Part shown: positions 1-8,648 of the stretch, piece by piece
How positions within the stretch are numbered: the first letter of the stretch is position 1
How the letters are laid out: each line of letters opens with the position of its first letter
From: Nostoc sp. FACHB-973
GTDB lineage: Bacteria > Cyanobacteriota > Cyanobacteriia > Cyanobacteriales > Nostocaceae
Direction: 5' to 3'
Assembly (NCBI RefSeq): GCF_014698115.1
Contig: NZ_JACJSJ010000055.1
Span: 1 to 51,354 of the forward strand
Length of the DNA: 51,354 bases
Made by a program: the position numbers and the translations under genes
The notes under the pieces: generated by a model
Database searches by the model: none
What the model was told of the DNA's origin: nothing
The model's input: only the letters and a program-made list of their open reading frames with translations

Positions 1-147
1 ATTTAATTCAGCAACTAAAACGCCCAAGTGTTCCTATGTGCTTGGTTTGATTTAAATTGTTGCGTGGCGGAGCTACACCCCGCCCGCTATTTGTGCCAGT
101 TGCGTAAGTCCTGAACTTGCTCCAAGTGTATACAAGGAGTTCTTATC

Positions 148-582
148 ATGTCCGATCTTGGTTTCACTCATATTGCACTTGCAGTTAGTGATGTCGATGC
201 AAGTATCGCATTTTATACAAAATATGCCCAAATGACGGTTGTACATCGTCGTAGCGATCGCACGATTCAATCAGATGTTGCTTGGATTAGCGATCTTACC
301 AGACCTTTTGTGATTGTTCTAATTCAATCGACTCAAGTAGAAGGCGTACTGTTACCACACTCCCATCTTGGAGTAGCTTATCAGAATCCGGAGGAAGTCG
401 ATCGCCTGTGCAATGAGGCACGCACAGAGGGCGTACTGCTGGCTGGGCCAAATGACTGGGGTCCTCCAGTTGGTTACTGGGCTTATCTTCGAGACCCAGA
501 TGGTCATACGCTGGAAATTTCTTATGGTCAACAAATTATTTTTACAGTTAAAGACGCGATTAATCGCGTCTCTACAAGTTAA
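148..582 (+). CDS. VOC (glyoxalase/bleomycin-resistance) family protein
   Basis: A 144-aa single-module VOC protein. Such proteins bind a divalent metal and act as lyases, dioxygenases or drug-binding proteins. The substrate cannot be told from sequence. The usual metal-ligand pattern is present: His8 in FTHIALAV, His73 in HLGVAY and Glu123 in GHTLEISYG. The start is well supported by AAGGAG eight bases before the ATG. The last residues (about 135-142) are encoded by a 20-bp perfect palindrome, so the native C-terminus was probably altered when that repeat arrived. It is convergent with the SLH gene, with only 9 bp between the stop codons. The family call is firm; the function is unknown. Confidence 0.85.
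   Translation: MSDLGFTHIALAVSDVDASIAFYTKYAQMTVVHRRSDRTIQSDVAWISDLTRPFVIVLIQSTQVEGVLLPHSHLGVAYQNPEEVDRLCNEARTEGVLLAGPNDWGPPVGYWAYLRDPDGHTLEISYGQQIIFTVKDAINRVSTS
552..571. repeat. 20-bp palindrome at the 3' end of the VOC gene
   Basis: AGACGCGATTAATCGCGTCT is a perfect palindrome lying inside the coding region, just before the stop codon. Relatives of it occur at 6310-6329 and 19771-19793, so it belongs to a dispersed family. Placed between two convergent genes it could form a terminator-like hairpin for both. Confidence 0.85.
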
Positions 583-591
583 TTAAATGTA

Positions 592-2304
592 TTACCTGTT
601 ACCCGGAGTACGTCCACCTTCGTCGTTACTACCACCGTGGGGATGGGAATTACCAGGGTCACAGCCCTCAGCACCATTACCAATACCTTGGTTGCAATGG
701 CGACGCACTCCCTCCCGTTGCGTTGGAGTTTCAGCACCTTCTTCAACTGCAACTTGCTGCTGTTGTTGTCCAACAACGTACTGTGAAGATATATTTGCTA
801 CCTGTCCAGTACTATACAGTGCTTGATATAGCAAAGCAGACACCTCAGACCTAGTTGCTACCCGTTCAACATTCAGCAAATTCACGTTGGGATAGTTGAC
901 AACTATACCGCGTTGTGTAAGAGCAGCAATCAGACTGCGATGTTCACGACGAATATTAGTTGCATCGCTGTAAACAGATAAAATCGTATCCGTGGAACCG
1001 CTGGCTTGATAATTTAATCCCCGTGCTAAGGCTACCAGAATGTCGAGGCGAGAAAGGCTTTGATTGGGGTTGAAATCTTTACCAATAACGGCGTTTAAAA
1101 AGCCCATTTGGTAAACATCCCTGATGGCATTGTAACCCCAATATCGAGTTGAGACATCCTTAAAAGCGATCGCTTGGCGAATTTTGCCCTTTGTGAACGC
1201 TTTCCGCAGCATTGCTGCAAATTGGGCACGAGTTACTGGTGCATCGGGGCGGAAAGTTCCATCAGGGAAACCTTCAAGAATTTCCATTGCTGCTAATTCG
1301 CCAATAAAATCTTTAGCCCAGTAGTCTGTGGAAACATCAGAAAATCCAACTTGGAGAGTGCGAGATACTCCAACTTGGCGATAATTCATTAGCAGTTGGC
1401 TAATATCATAGCTAGAGTTATCGCTGACTTCAGTGACCTGCACCAAACTACCAGGAGTAGCTTGCAAAACCTCTGCCAAATCAGAACTAAAGACGCTAAA
1501 GGAGGACTGGCGCACTAAAGCGAATTCACCTTGGGTAAAAGATACAGGGTAAACACTAGTTGCTGGAACTTTTGACAGACTTTCTACTTGGAACTGACTA
1601 GCTTGGAAGGTTTGAGAACCGCTGAGAAAATTAACCTTTTGGTTGCTGACTTGGGTGAAGTAGTCGTAAGTGGTGGTACTTGCATCAATACCACCGTCTT
1701 GGTCAGCATCAATACCATAAACAGTGCGAATGACTTGATATTCTGTTGGTTTAGCCGACAAAATCAGGTTAACTGCGGTGTTTGCCGATAAACATTCAAA
1801 TTCGCTGTAACCAATAAAGCGGTTTTGCAGATCGTATAATCGGACAACAATGCGATCGCTAGCTTTTAACCCTTTAACAAATTTTGCTTTTTGCTTAATC
1901 TTGTACTTGTAATCACCCAAAAACCGCTCTTTTAAATAGTTCTTGTTATGTTTACTTTTAACAGAAACGCGGGCAATTACTTCTGACAAATTACCGGATG
2001 GTTCCCAAATTGCCAGACTAAAACCTGTTTTTTGTCCTTTGACTGAAACACTACTAGTATTTACTTGAGTGCGGCTTTCTGTGGTTACAGTTTGCCGTTG
2101 GATAGTAGTAGTACTACTCCTTGTTTCTACTTCATTATCGGCTAAAATTTGTTGCTCAGTAGAATTATCAGGTTTTTGGGCGACGATGGTAGAAAACCCT
2201 GAAGCTGCGTAAGCAGAAACTATTGGCGAAAACATTGCCGCAGAGGTTGCAGCAAGAACAAATTTGCTCAAATGAACAAAGTTACTTTGATTTGTGTATT
2301 TCAT
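592..2304 (-). CDS. SLH-domain outer-surface protein
   Basis: A 570-aa exported protein. The N-terminus has a signal-peptide-like hydrophobic stretch (about residues 14-34, ending SAYAAS). A middle region of about 280 residues has no recognised motif. Three S-layer-homology repeats follow, at about residues 321-366, 383-430 and 446-500; the first holds FSDVSTDYW and GFPDGTFRPDAPVTRAQ. SLH repeats bind cell-wall-linked polymer in cyanobacteria and anchor proteins between peptidoglycan and outer membrane. There is no OprB-type barrel after the SLH part. Instead the C-terminus is a Gln run and then a Cys/Gly/Asn/Asp-rich tail of about 40 residues (CNQGIGNG, GCDPGN, GGSNDEGGRTPG). The gene stands alone, convergent with the VOC gene. 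The domain call is firm, the role uncertain. Confidence 0.85.
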   Translation of the reverse strand: MKYTNQSNFVHLSKFVLAATSAAMFSPIVSAYAASGFSTIVAQKPDNSTEQQILADNEVETRSSTTTIQRQTVTTESRTQVNTSSVSVKGQKTGFSLAIWEPSGNLSEVIARVSVKSKHNKNYLKERFLGDYKYKIKQKAKFVKGLKASDRIVVRLYDLQNRFIGYSEFECLSANTAVNLILSAKPTEYQVIRTVYGIDADQDGGIDASTTTYDYFTQVSNQKVNFLSGSQTFQASQFQVESLSKVPATSVYPVSFTQGEFALVRQSSFSVFSSDLAEVLQATPGSLVQVTEVSDNSSYDISQLLMNYRQVGVSRTLQVGFSDVSTDYWAKDFIGELAAMEILEGFPDGTFRPDAPVTRAQFAAMLRKAFTKGKIRQAIAFKDVSTRYWGYNAIRDVYQMGFLNAVIGKDFNPNQSLSRLDILVALARGLNYQASGSTDTILSVYSDATNIRREHRSLIAALTQRGIVVNYPNVNLLNVERVATRSEVSALLYQALYSTGQVANISSQYVVGQQQQQVAVEEGAETPTQREGVRRHCNQGIGNGAEGCDPGNSHPHGGSNDEGGRTPGNR

Positions 2305-2667
2305 CTCACACTACCATTCGTCTAAAAAGTTAAAGGGGTATTTGGTATCCCTAACTTATTAATCCCTGGTAATAGATGAAACTAACATCTAAAATTATTC
2401 ATCTAGGAATCCGCTTTTATTTGCAAGAATTGACTTGGTTTAGCAAGCCCTAAATAGAAGCGCACAGGACGCAGCAAAAAGTCTGACCGGAGGTTTCCCA
2501 CCATCAGAACTTCTCAAGGCAGAAGGCACTAAAAAATCAGAGTTCCAGAGAGTTATTTTGGAATTTACAATCCAAAATTTAAAATCTAAAATCTAAAATT
2601 CGCTGAGGTGCAATATCTGATGCCAGAGAACATTACTATATTGAAGAGTACTTTATAAATCTTCATA
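2305..2667. other. Intergenic region with A/T-rich short repeats
   Basis: This 363-bp gap between divergent genes holds the promoters of both neighbours. Near 2570-2600 it contains a run of related AAAATCT/AAAATTT heptads, a type also seen at about 34674-34694. No convincing ORF or RNA gene was seen. Confidence 0.5.
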
Positions 2668-3561
2668 ATGACTGGAACTACACAGCAGGTAGCAACAACT
2701 ACCACCATTAAAAAATTCTTTTGGACTTGGCAGGGCCATAAAATCCAGTATACCGTCATGGGTACAGGACGCCCTTTGGTACTAGTTCATGGTTTTGGTG
2801 CTTCCATTGGACACTGGCGGAAAAATATCCCAGTTTTAGCAAATGCCTGCTACCAAGTTTTTGCTTTGGATCTTTTGGGTTTTGGTGGTTCCGATAAAGC
2901 AGCCATTGATTACAGTGTGGAAGTTTGGGTGGAATTGCTGAAAGATTTTTGCACAGCACACATCCAGGAACCTGCTGTATTTATTGGCAACTCCATCGGC
3001 GCACTTTTGAGCTTGATAGTACTGGTAGAACATCCAGAAATTGCTGCTGGCGGTGTTTTAATTAACTCGGCGGGTGGTTTGAGTCATCGTCCCCACGAAT
3101 TGAATCCGCCGCTACGCATTGTGATGGCAGCTTTTAATCGGGTTGTGCGATCGCCAATTACAGGCAAATTTGTTTACAATCGTATCCGCCAAAAAGCCCA
3201 AATTCGCCGTACTCTTTACCAAGTTTACCGCGATCGCCAAGCCGTCACCGATGAATTAGTCGATTTACTTTATACTCCTTCTTGCGATCCAGGAGCGCAA
3301 CAAGTTTTCGCCTCCATTCTCACCGCACCTCCCGGCCCAAGTCCAGAGGAACTATTGCCCAAAGTAGAACGTCCTCTATTGGTAATTTGGGGTGCTGACG
3401 ATCCCTGGACACCAATTACTGGGGCAAAGATTTACGAAAAGGCGCGTGAGAATGGCAAAAACATCAAAATAGTGCCCATTCCCAATGCCGGTCATTGTCC
3501 TCACGATGAAGTTCCAGACGTTGTTAACACCCAAATTGCCCAGTGGTTAGGGCAAATTTAA
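2668..3561 (+). CDS. Alpha/beta-fold hydrolase
   Basis: A 297-aa alpha/beta hydrolase of the epoxide-hydrolase/haloperoxidase-like group common in cyanobacteria. Visible motifs are the oxyanion-hole HGFGAS, the nucleophile elbow GNSIGA (Ser), an acidic residue in WGADDPWTP and the catalytic His in NAGHCPHDE. Length and motif order fit the family. There is no signal peptide, so it is probably cytosolic. It has no obvious operon partner and is transcribed away from the SLH gene. The substrate is unknown. Confidence 0.85.
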   Translation: MTGTTQQVATTTTIKKFFWTWQGHKIQYTVMGTGRPLVLVHGFGASIGHWRKNIPVLANACYQVFALDLLGFGGSDKAAIDYSVEVWVELLKDFCTAHIQEPAVFIGNSIGALLSLIVLVEHPEIAAGGVLINSAGGLSHRPHELNPPLRIVMAAFNRVVRSPITGKFVYNRIRQKAQIRRTLYQVYRDRQAVTDELVDLLYTPSCDPGAQQVFASILTAPPGPSPEELLPKVERPLLVIWGADDPWTPITGAKIYEKARENGKNIKIVPIPNAGHCPHDEVPDVVNTQIAQWLGQI

Positions 3562-3758
3562 CAATTTCGCGCATCAACAAGCCAGTACCTTGGCAACTTT
3601 CCCAAAGTTGAAGTAGCTGGCATCATCAAGATAAGGGCATCAGTTTGTGTTTATGCGCTTTGGGGCGAGTAGGGTAAAAATGCGGTTAACAATCTGGGTG
3701 AGTCGCTCTTAATTTTGAATTACACCTTGACAAAATCAAACTCATATGGTGGGGTATA

Positions 3759-4817
3759 ATGGAGCTTGATGTGCGTAATGGACATAAAGGGGTAATTCCC
3801 TTGAGTCACCATCCAGATTTTTCCAAACAAGGTTATCAAGTCATCAGTGAACTAGGACGCAACAGAGAAGGGGGACGCGTTACTTACCTAGCTAATGTCG
3901 TCAACTCCAATCAACAAGTAGTAATCAAAGAGTTTTGTTTCGCTAGTGCAAGTACTGACTGGTCAGGTGTGAAAGCCTATGAACGCGAAATTCAAATCCT
4001 GCAACAACTGAATCATTCACGCATCCCTCGCTATATAGATTCGTTTGAAATGCCAGGGGTTTTTTATCTGGTGCAGGAATATAAAAATGCCCCATCCTTA
4101 AGTTCAAAACGCAGCTTTCATCCCGAACAAATTAAGCAAATTGCTCTATCAATCTTAGAAATTTTGGTTTATCTCCAAAAGCAAATTCCGCCAATTATTC
4201 ATCGGGATATCAAACCAGAGAATATTTTGATTGATGAGCAACTAAATGCTTACTTAGTGGATTTTGGTTTGGCTAGGATACAAGATGCAAAAATATCTCT
4301 TAGCAGCTTCGTAACCGGAACCCAAGGCTTCATGCCACCAGAGGAACATTTTGGTCATCCTCTCACAGAAGCATCAGACTTATATAGTTTAGGAGCAACG
4401 TTGATTTGCTTACTTAATAATACCCGTTCTGTTGATATTGGTAAGTTAATTGATGATAATTATCGCTTTAATTTCCAGAAATTGGTTCCTCAAATCAGCC
4501 CACGTTTTGAGTCGTGGTTAATGAAAATGTTGGAACGCAATCGCAAACGCCGCTACGCTAATGCGACTATTGCTTTGGAAGCACTAAAGCCAATTGAGGT
4601 TGTTGGTAATGGTACTGGGATAGAAAATTTAATCAGGACAATTAAACCTCTAAAACGAGCTACTTTAGTGGGAATAGCAACTGCGATGACACTATTTGCT
4701 TTGGGAGGAACTTTGATGAGTTGTCAACCTGGTAGTACAGTCAGGCAATTGTTGGAAAGTAAAGAATGTCAAGACTTTGATTTTAACGGCAGTTGCCTAG
4801 AAAAAACTGAAGATTAA
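3759..4817 (+). CDS. Serine/threonine protein kinase with a C-terminal membrane segment
   Basis: A 352-aa Hanks-type kinase. The kinase domain covers about residues 25-280. The catalytic loop HRDIKPEN has Asp150, and the metal-binding DFG has Asp168; a candidate ATP lysine lies in VVIKEF. Residues 301-320 form one hydrophobic segment, followed by a short tail with Cys residues (CQPG, KECQDF, GSCLE) that would lie outside the cytoplasm. There is no sensor domain beyond this tail. The start is uncertain because a TATAAT box overlaps the ATG, so a GTG at 3771 is an alternative. Function as a signalling kinase is secure; its targets are unknown. Confidence 0.85.
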   Translation: MELDVRNGHKGVIPLSHHPDFSKQGYQVISELGRNREGGRVTYLANVVNSNQQVVIKEFCFASASTDWSGVKAYEREIQILQQLNHSRIPRYIDSFEMPGVFYLVQEYKNAPSLSSKRSFHPEQIKQIALSILEILVYLQKQIPPIIHRDIKPENILIDEQLNAYLVDFGLARIQDAKISLSSFVTGTQGFMPPEEHFGHPLTEASDLYSLGATLICLLNNTRSVDIGKLIDDNYRFNFQKLVPQISPRFESWLMKMLERNRKRRYANATIALEALKPIEVVGNGTGIENLIRTIKPLKRATLVGIATAMTLFALGGTLMSCQPGSTVRQLLESKECQDFDFNGSCLEKTED

Positions 4818-5044
4818 ATCAGAACTCAGAATTCAGAATACAGAATTCAGCAATGCTTGAAGTGGGGGACTTAAATCCGTTTATTCAAACGCTAACCCAA
4901 CACCAATATCTACTATAGGACTCATATTTGATTTCTGAAAAAAATCAGTACACTCAGATAAGGCTTCTTTCCTACTCCCCACTCCCCATTCCCTACTCCC
5001 TATACGATCGCACTTCTTGGAAACACCTATCCGTTGTGCTTCTC
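4818..5044. repeat. Short repeats downstream of the kinase gene
   Basis: The gap starts with several near-identical CAGAATTCAGAA-type units (about 4826-4851) and ends with CCCCACT/CCCTACT heptads (about 4973-5001). Both are typical simple repeats between cyanobacterial genes. No gene was seen. Confidence 0.6.
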
Positions 5045-5455
5045 TCAATTGCGTTCATTGGGATTAGGTCCCGACAGTTGAATTATCTCAGAAAAACGTG
5101 AATACTTAACCGCATCGGTAGGGGGATAATCCGCTGACACTGCAACTAACCCAATTTTTATATCCTCGAAATAAATCATACCCCCAATACGTCCTTTAAC
5201 TTGGAAAGGTCCATGAAAAAAACCATACTTTGCAATGTAAATCAGGAAAAAGTCAGTAATCTTTATTGCCCTGCCAAACATTTGCTCACAAGTTTTGTGG
5301 AGGACAGTATTTAGATATTCATTATACGCAGGCTCACCTAGTTGAGTAAATTTCGGATGATCCGCAAAATTATCCATATAAAATAGCCAGATATCGGACA
5401 AATCTGCTTCATCCGTCAGTTTTTGCTTAAGTTCCAGCAATCGATTGATTTTCAT
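5045..5455 (-). CDS. Hypothetical protein, 136 aa
   Basis: I do not recognise this family. The protein is soluble, with no signal or membrane segment, and has an even, protein-like composition (WLFYMDNFADHP, IYFEDIKIGLVAV). The ATG start at 5455 is the only good one. The regularity and lack of low-complexity sequence make it likely real. It lies downstream of leuD on the same strand, but about 180 bp separate them, so co-transcription is doubtful. Confidence 0.6.
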   Translation of the reverse strand: MKINRLLELKQKLTDEADLSDIWLFYMDNFADHPKFTQLGEPAYNEYLNTVLHKTCEQMFGRAIKITDFFLIYIAKYGFFHGPFQVKGRIGGMIYFEDIKIGLVAVSADYPPTDAVKYSRFSEIIQLSGPNPNERN

Positions 5456-5635
5456 AGTCTGGATATTGAGGAGATGGAGCGAGCTGACAGTACTGTTAAA
5501 AATCTACCACAGCGATCGCTCCAACACCTCATTAAAAATTGCTATATCTGCATCGAGTATCCAATCCAATTTGCTTTGCCATTGGCCGGAATAACATTCA
5601 TCCAAATCAAGAAAATTACTCTGAGGGACAGAGTA

Positions 5636-6244
5636 TTAACTCGCAGCTAAATTACCCCAACCAACGTAAGGCAATTTTGCAGCCGTTGCCCGAACTTGGT
5701 CTGCATTAGCTACCAACTGACCGCAAGCATCCCAAGTCCCAGAAATAAAGGTGCTTCTTGTACCTTCACCGATGAAAACTGGGGTAGTGAAATCGCCAAT
5801 TTGCACTTGCAAAGTTTCCAAATTCACTGTGACATTTGCTTCGGGATTGGCAGCTACTAACTCTTGCAATTGTTTGACATTAGCAGCATCAGCTGTCACA
5901 CAAGGTATGCCCATTGCCACGCAGTTACCAAAAAAGATTTCGGCGAAACTTTCACCAATTAATGCTTGAATTCCCCATTTAGCGATCGCTTGCGGTGCAT
6001 GTTCTCGTGATGAACCACAGCCAAAATTCCTATTAACGATTAAAATCTTCGCTCCTTGATACTGGGGTTGGTCAAAGGGATGTTCGCCATTTAATGCTTT
6101 GCGGTCATCGATAAACGCACCTTCGCCTAAGCCATCAAAGGTAACGGCTTTTAAATAGCGAGCGGGAATGATGCGATCGGTATCTATATCATTGCCCACT
6201 AAAGGTATACCGCGCCCGGAAACTGTTTTAACTTCGCTTACCAT
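5636..6244 (-). CDS. leuD: 3-isopropylmalate dehydratase small subunit
   Basis: LeuD pairs with LeuC to isomerise 2-isopropylmalate to 3-isopropylmalate in leucine synthesis. Family motifs are clear: GNDIDTDRIIPARYL near the N-terminus and NFGCGSSREHAPQAI, the substrate-binding loop. The open frame extends upstream to 6322, but those 26 codons translate the GGGGACT heptad repeat (PSPQSPVPSPQSP), so I place the start at the ATG at 6244, giving 202 aa, a normal length. It lies 108 bp downstream of leuC with repeats between, and is probably co-transcribed with it. Confidence 0.93.
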   Translation of the reverse strand: MVSEVKTVSGRGIPLVGNDIDTDRIIPARYLKAVTFDGLGEGAFIDDRKALNGEHPFDQPQYQGAKILIVNRNFGCGSSREHAPQAIAKWGIQALIGESFAEIFFGNCVAMGIPCVTADAANVKQLQELVAANPEANVTVNLETLQVQIGDFTTPVFIGEGTRSTFISGTWDACGQLVANADQVRATAAKLPYVGWGNLAAS

Positions 6245-6254
6245 ATTTGGAATT

Positions 6255-6329
6255 GGGGATTGGGGACTGGGGACTGGGGACTGGGGACTGGGGGACTTAA
6301 CTCTTGTACAGACGCGATTCATCGCGTCT
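6255..6329. repeat. Heptad repeat (GGGGACT)n plus palindrome in the leuC-leuD spacer
   Basis: Positions 6255-6297 hold a GGGGATT unit, four perfect GGGGACT units and a degenerate last unit. Directly after, at 6310-6329, lies AGACGCGATTCATCGCGTCT, a 9-bp-arm palindrome of the same family as the one at 552-571. Both sit in the spacer between two genes of one enzyme, where they could affect the leuC:leuD transcript ratio. Confidence 0.85.
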
Positions 6330-6352
6330 CTCCCAATGCCCCATGCCCAAAA

Positions 6353-7756
6353 TTACAACAACTCACGCACGTCAGAGACTTCGCCTTTAATGGCAGCAGT
6401 AGCCACCATTGCCGGACTCATTAATAATGTGCGACCTGAGGAGGAACCTTGTCTTCCTTTAAAGTTGCGATTAGAAGAGGAGGCGCTGATTTGTCTTCCT
6501 TGTAATTTGTCGGGGTTCATCGCCAGACACATGGAACACCCAGGTTCACGCCATTCAAATCCAGCTTCGGTGAAGATTTTGTCTAGTCCTTCAGCTTCGG
6601 CTTCTTGCTTCACCCGTTCGGAACCAGGAACGACAAAGGCTTTAACTCCCTCAGCAACATGGCGACCCTTGGCGATTTTGGCAGCTTCCCGCAAATCGCT
6701 AATTCTGCCGTTGGTGCAACTGCCAATGAAGCAGACATCGATTTTGGTGCCTTTGATGGGTTGACCGGGGTATAAATCCATGTAGCGGTAAGCTTCTTCG
6801 GCAACAAAGCGGTCTTCTTCGAGGAGTTCTTCTGGCTGGGGAACAAACTGGTTAACACCGATACCTTGACCGGGAGTAATTCCCCAGGTAACAGTGGGAG
6901 GAATTTGGGCAGCGTCAAAGACTACTACAGCGTCGTATTCAGCATCAGCATCACTTTTGATGGATTCCCACCAAGTTAATGCTTTGTCCCAATCTGCACC
7001 TTTGGGGGCAAAATCTCTGCCTTGCAGGTAATCGTAGGTGACTCGATCCGGATTGACGTAGCCGCATCTGGCACCACCTTCGATCGCCATATTGCAGACT
7101 GTCATCCTCTCTTCCATGTTCATTTGTTCAAAGGTGGTACCTGCAAATTCGTAGGCATAGCCCACGCCACCTTTAACACCAAGGGTGCGGATGATATGTA
7201 AAATCACATCTTTGGCGTAAACCCCAGGGTTGAGAGTGCCGTTAACTTCAATTTTGCGGACTTTCAGTTTCGAGAGGGCGAGGGTTTGGGAAGCCAGAAC
7301 ATCCCGGACTTGGCTAGTACCGATCCCAAATGCGATCGCCCCAAATGCACCATGACTGGATGTGTGGCTATCTCCACAAGCGATCGTCATTCCCGGCTGG
7401 GTCAGTCCAAGTTCGGGAGCAATGACATGAACTATGCCCTGACTACCAGAACCAATATTGTAAAAAGTTATGTTATTTTCTTGACAATTCTGCTCAAGCG
7501 CCTGAATCATCTCCTCTGCCAAGGAATCGACAAAAGGACGTGCTTGATTTTCTGTGGGCACAATGTGGTCTACCGTGGCAACGGTACGCTCAGGAAAGAG
7601 TACTTTTAAACCCCGCTCGCGTAACATAGCAAAGGCCTGGGGACTAGTGACTTCGTGAACTAGGTGAAGCCCAATAAATAGTTGTGTAAGTCCTGAGGGA
7701 AGTGTACCAACAGTGTGTAAGTCCCAAACTTTATCGAATAAGGTACCTTTGCTCAT
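6353..7756 (-). CDS. leuC: 3-isopropylmalate dehydratase large subunit
   Basis: LeuC, 467 aa, is the [4Fe-4S] aconitase-family subunit that works with LeuD. Seen motifs: GDSHTSSHGAFGAIAFGIGTS, the first cluster cysteine in CFIGSCTNGRISDLR, the pair of cysteines in GCSMCLAMNPD, and SSNRNFKGRQG near the end. The N-terminus MSKGTLFDKVWDLH is typical, and the length is normal. The leader contains an inverted repeat (7777-7786 with 7804-7813) and a possible -10 box (TATAGA on the minus strand). Confidence 0.96.
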   Translation of the reverse strand: MSKGTLFDKVWDLHTVGTLPSGLTQLFIGLHLVHEVTSPQAFAMLRERGLKVLFPERTVATVDHIVPTENQARPFVDSLAEEMIQALEQNCQENNITFYNIGSGSQGIVHVIAPELGLTQPGMTIACGDSHTSSHGAFGAIAFGIGTSQVRDVLASQTLALSKLKVRKIEVNGTLNPGVYAKDVILHIIRTLGVKGGVGYAYEFAGTTFEQMNMEERMTVCNMAIEGGARCGYVNPDRVTYDYLQGRDFAPKGADWDKALTWWESIKSDADAEYDAVVVFDAAQIPPTVTWGITPGQGIGVNQFVPQPEELLEEDRFVAEEAYRYMDLYPGQPIKGTKIDVCFIGSCTNGRISDLREAAKIAKGRHVAEGVKAFVVPGSERVKQEAEAEGLDKIFTEAGFEWREPGCSMCLAMNPDKLQGRQISASSSNRNFKGRQGSSSGRTLLMSPAMVATAAIKGEVSDVRELL

Positions 7757-7776
7757 ACGTCAATCGGTTTTTAATG

Positions 7777-7813
7777 AGTCAGACTTCTCATGGTATCAAA
7801 AAAAAGTCTGACT
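7777..7813. promoter_or_regulatory. Inverted repeat in the leuC leader
   Basis: AGTCAGACTT (7777-7786) and AAGTCTGACT (7804-7813) can form a perfect 10-bp stem with a 17-nt loop, 21-57 nt ahead of leuC. On the plus strand it is followed by TTTTT, like an intrinsic terminator facing away from leuC. A minus-strand TATAGA at 7817-7822 could be the leuC -10 box, which would put the hairpin at the start of the mRNA. Confidence 0.5.
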
Positions 7814-7900
7814 TTTTCTATACGATTTATTGACCAGGGGATCTGGGGGGACGCAAAGATGAGGGAGATGAGGGAGTGTTAAAACTAGAAGTTTAAAGCT

Positions 7901-7963
7901 CAGATATTCAGCGATGAACCTCAGATATTCAGCGATGAACCTCAGATATTCAGCGATGAACCT
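7901..7963. repeat. Three perfect 21-bp tandem repeats
   Basis: The unit CAGATATTCAGCGATGAACCT occurs three times in a row without change. It lies at the broken 5' edge of the IS982-type transposase, in frame with it on the plus strand (QIFSDEP three times). A slippage or recombination product is likely. Confidence 0.9.
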
Positions 7964-8488
7964 CTGGTACATGGAGGAATAAGACGGATTCGGGCTAGAA
8001 GTCTGTGTTTGAGTGAAATAATGACGATACTGATTGCATTTCATCAAAATCACTACCGGAATTTCAAGCATTTTTATTTGAATCATGTCAAACAGCAATG
8101 GAGTTGTGCTTTTCCGGGACTGCCGAGTTATGAACGATTCATTGAATGGATACCATCAACCTTGATACCTTTGTGCGTTTACCTGAAGCATTGTTTTGGA
8201 CAGTGTACGGGTATCGGTTTTATCGATTCAACATGTCTGAAGGTCTGCCATAATCGTCGGATTTCTCGGCATAAGGTTTTTGAAGGTTTAGCCGCTCGTG
8301 GAAAAACTTCTGTGGATTGGTTTTTCGGGTTTAAGCTTCATCTTGTCCTCAATGAACTTGGTCAACTCTTAAATGTGGTTCTTACTCCTGGTAATATTGA
8401 TGACCGTCAACCAGTTCCCGATTTACTCAGCGATCTGTATGGAATGGCTTTTACCTCAATCTGCTTAACCCGAACTCAGGTTACTTAA
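7964..8488 (+). pseudogene. IS982-family transposase remnant
   Basis: The readable frame includes RARSLCLSEIMTILIAFHQ, FIDSTCLKVCHNRRI, KTSVDWFFGFKLHLV and LTPGNIDDRQPVPDL, which I recognise as the core of IS982-type DDE transposases. These are normally near 290 residues; here only about 170 remain. On the 5' side the frame enters tandem repeats and meets a stop at 7886. On the 3' side the homology breaks off after DLYGMAF, before the remaining catalytic residues. The copy is therefore broken at both ends and inactive. No clear terminal inverted repeats were seen. It sits directly upstream of the AT-rich SDR gene. Confidence 0.8.
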
Positions 8489-8648
8489 ATACCTTCTCAC
8501 TTCTAGAGTCACTTTTTTACACTCTTATTTGACTATTAGTGGTTTATACCGTGAGGTGCAAGATATCAGCCAATCACTGCTAAAATTCCAGGTATGTAAA
8601 ATCTACATAATTGAACTAAATTCTGAATAATATTAAAAGTATTTAATT

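Noticed and set aside
5423..5650. 75-codon plus-strand frame between the 136-aa gene and leuD
   Set aside because: It overlaps both minus-strand genes and has no ribosome site or recognisable motif.
7796..8098. Minus-strand frame with three RFIAEYL repeats
   Set aside because: It reads the 21-bp tandem repeats antisense; the plus-strand frame joins the IS982 transposase and explains them better.
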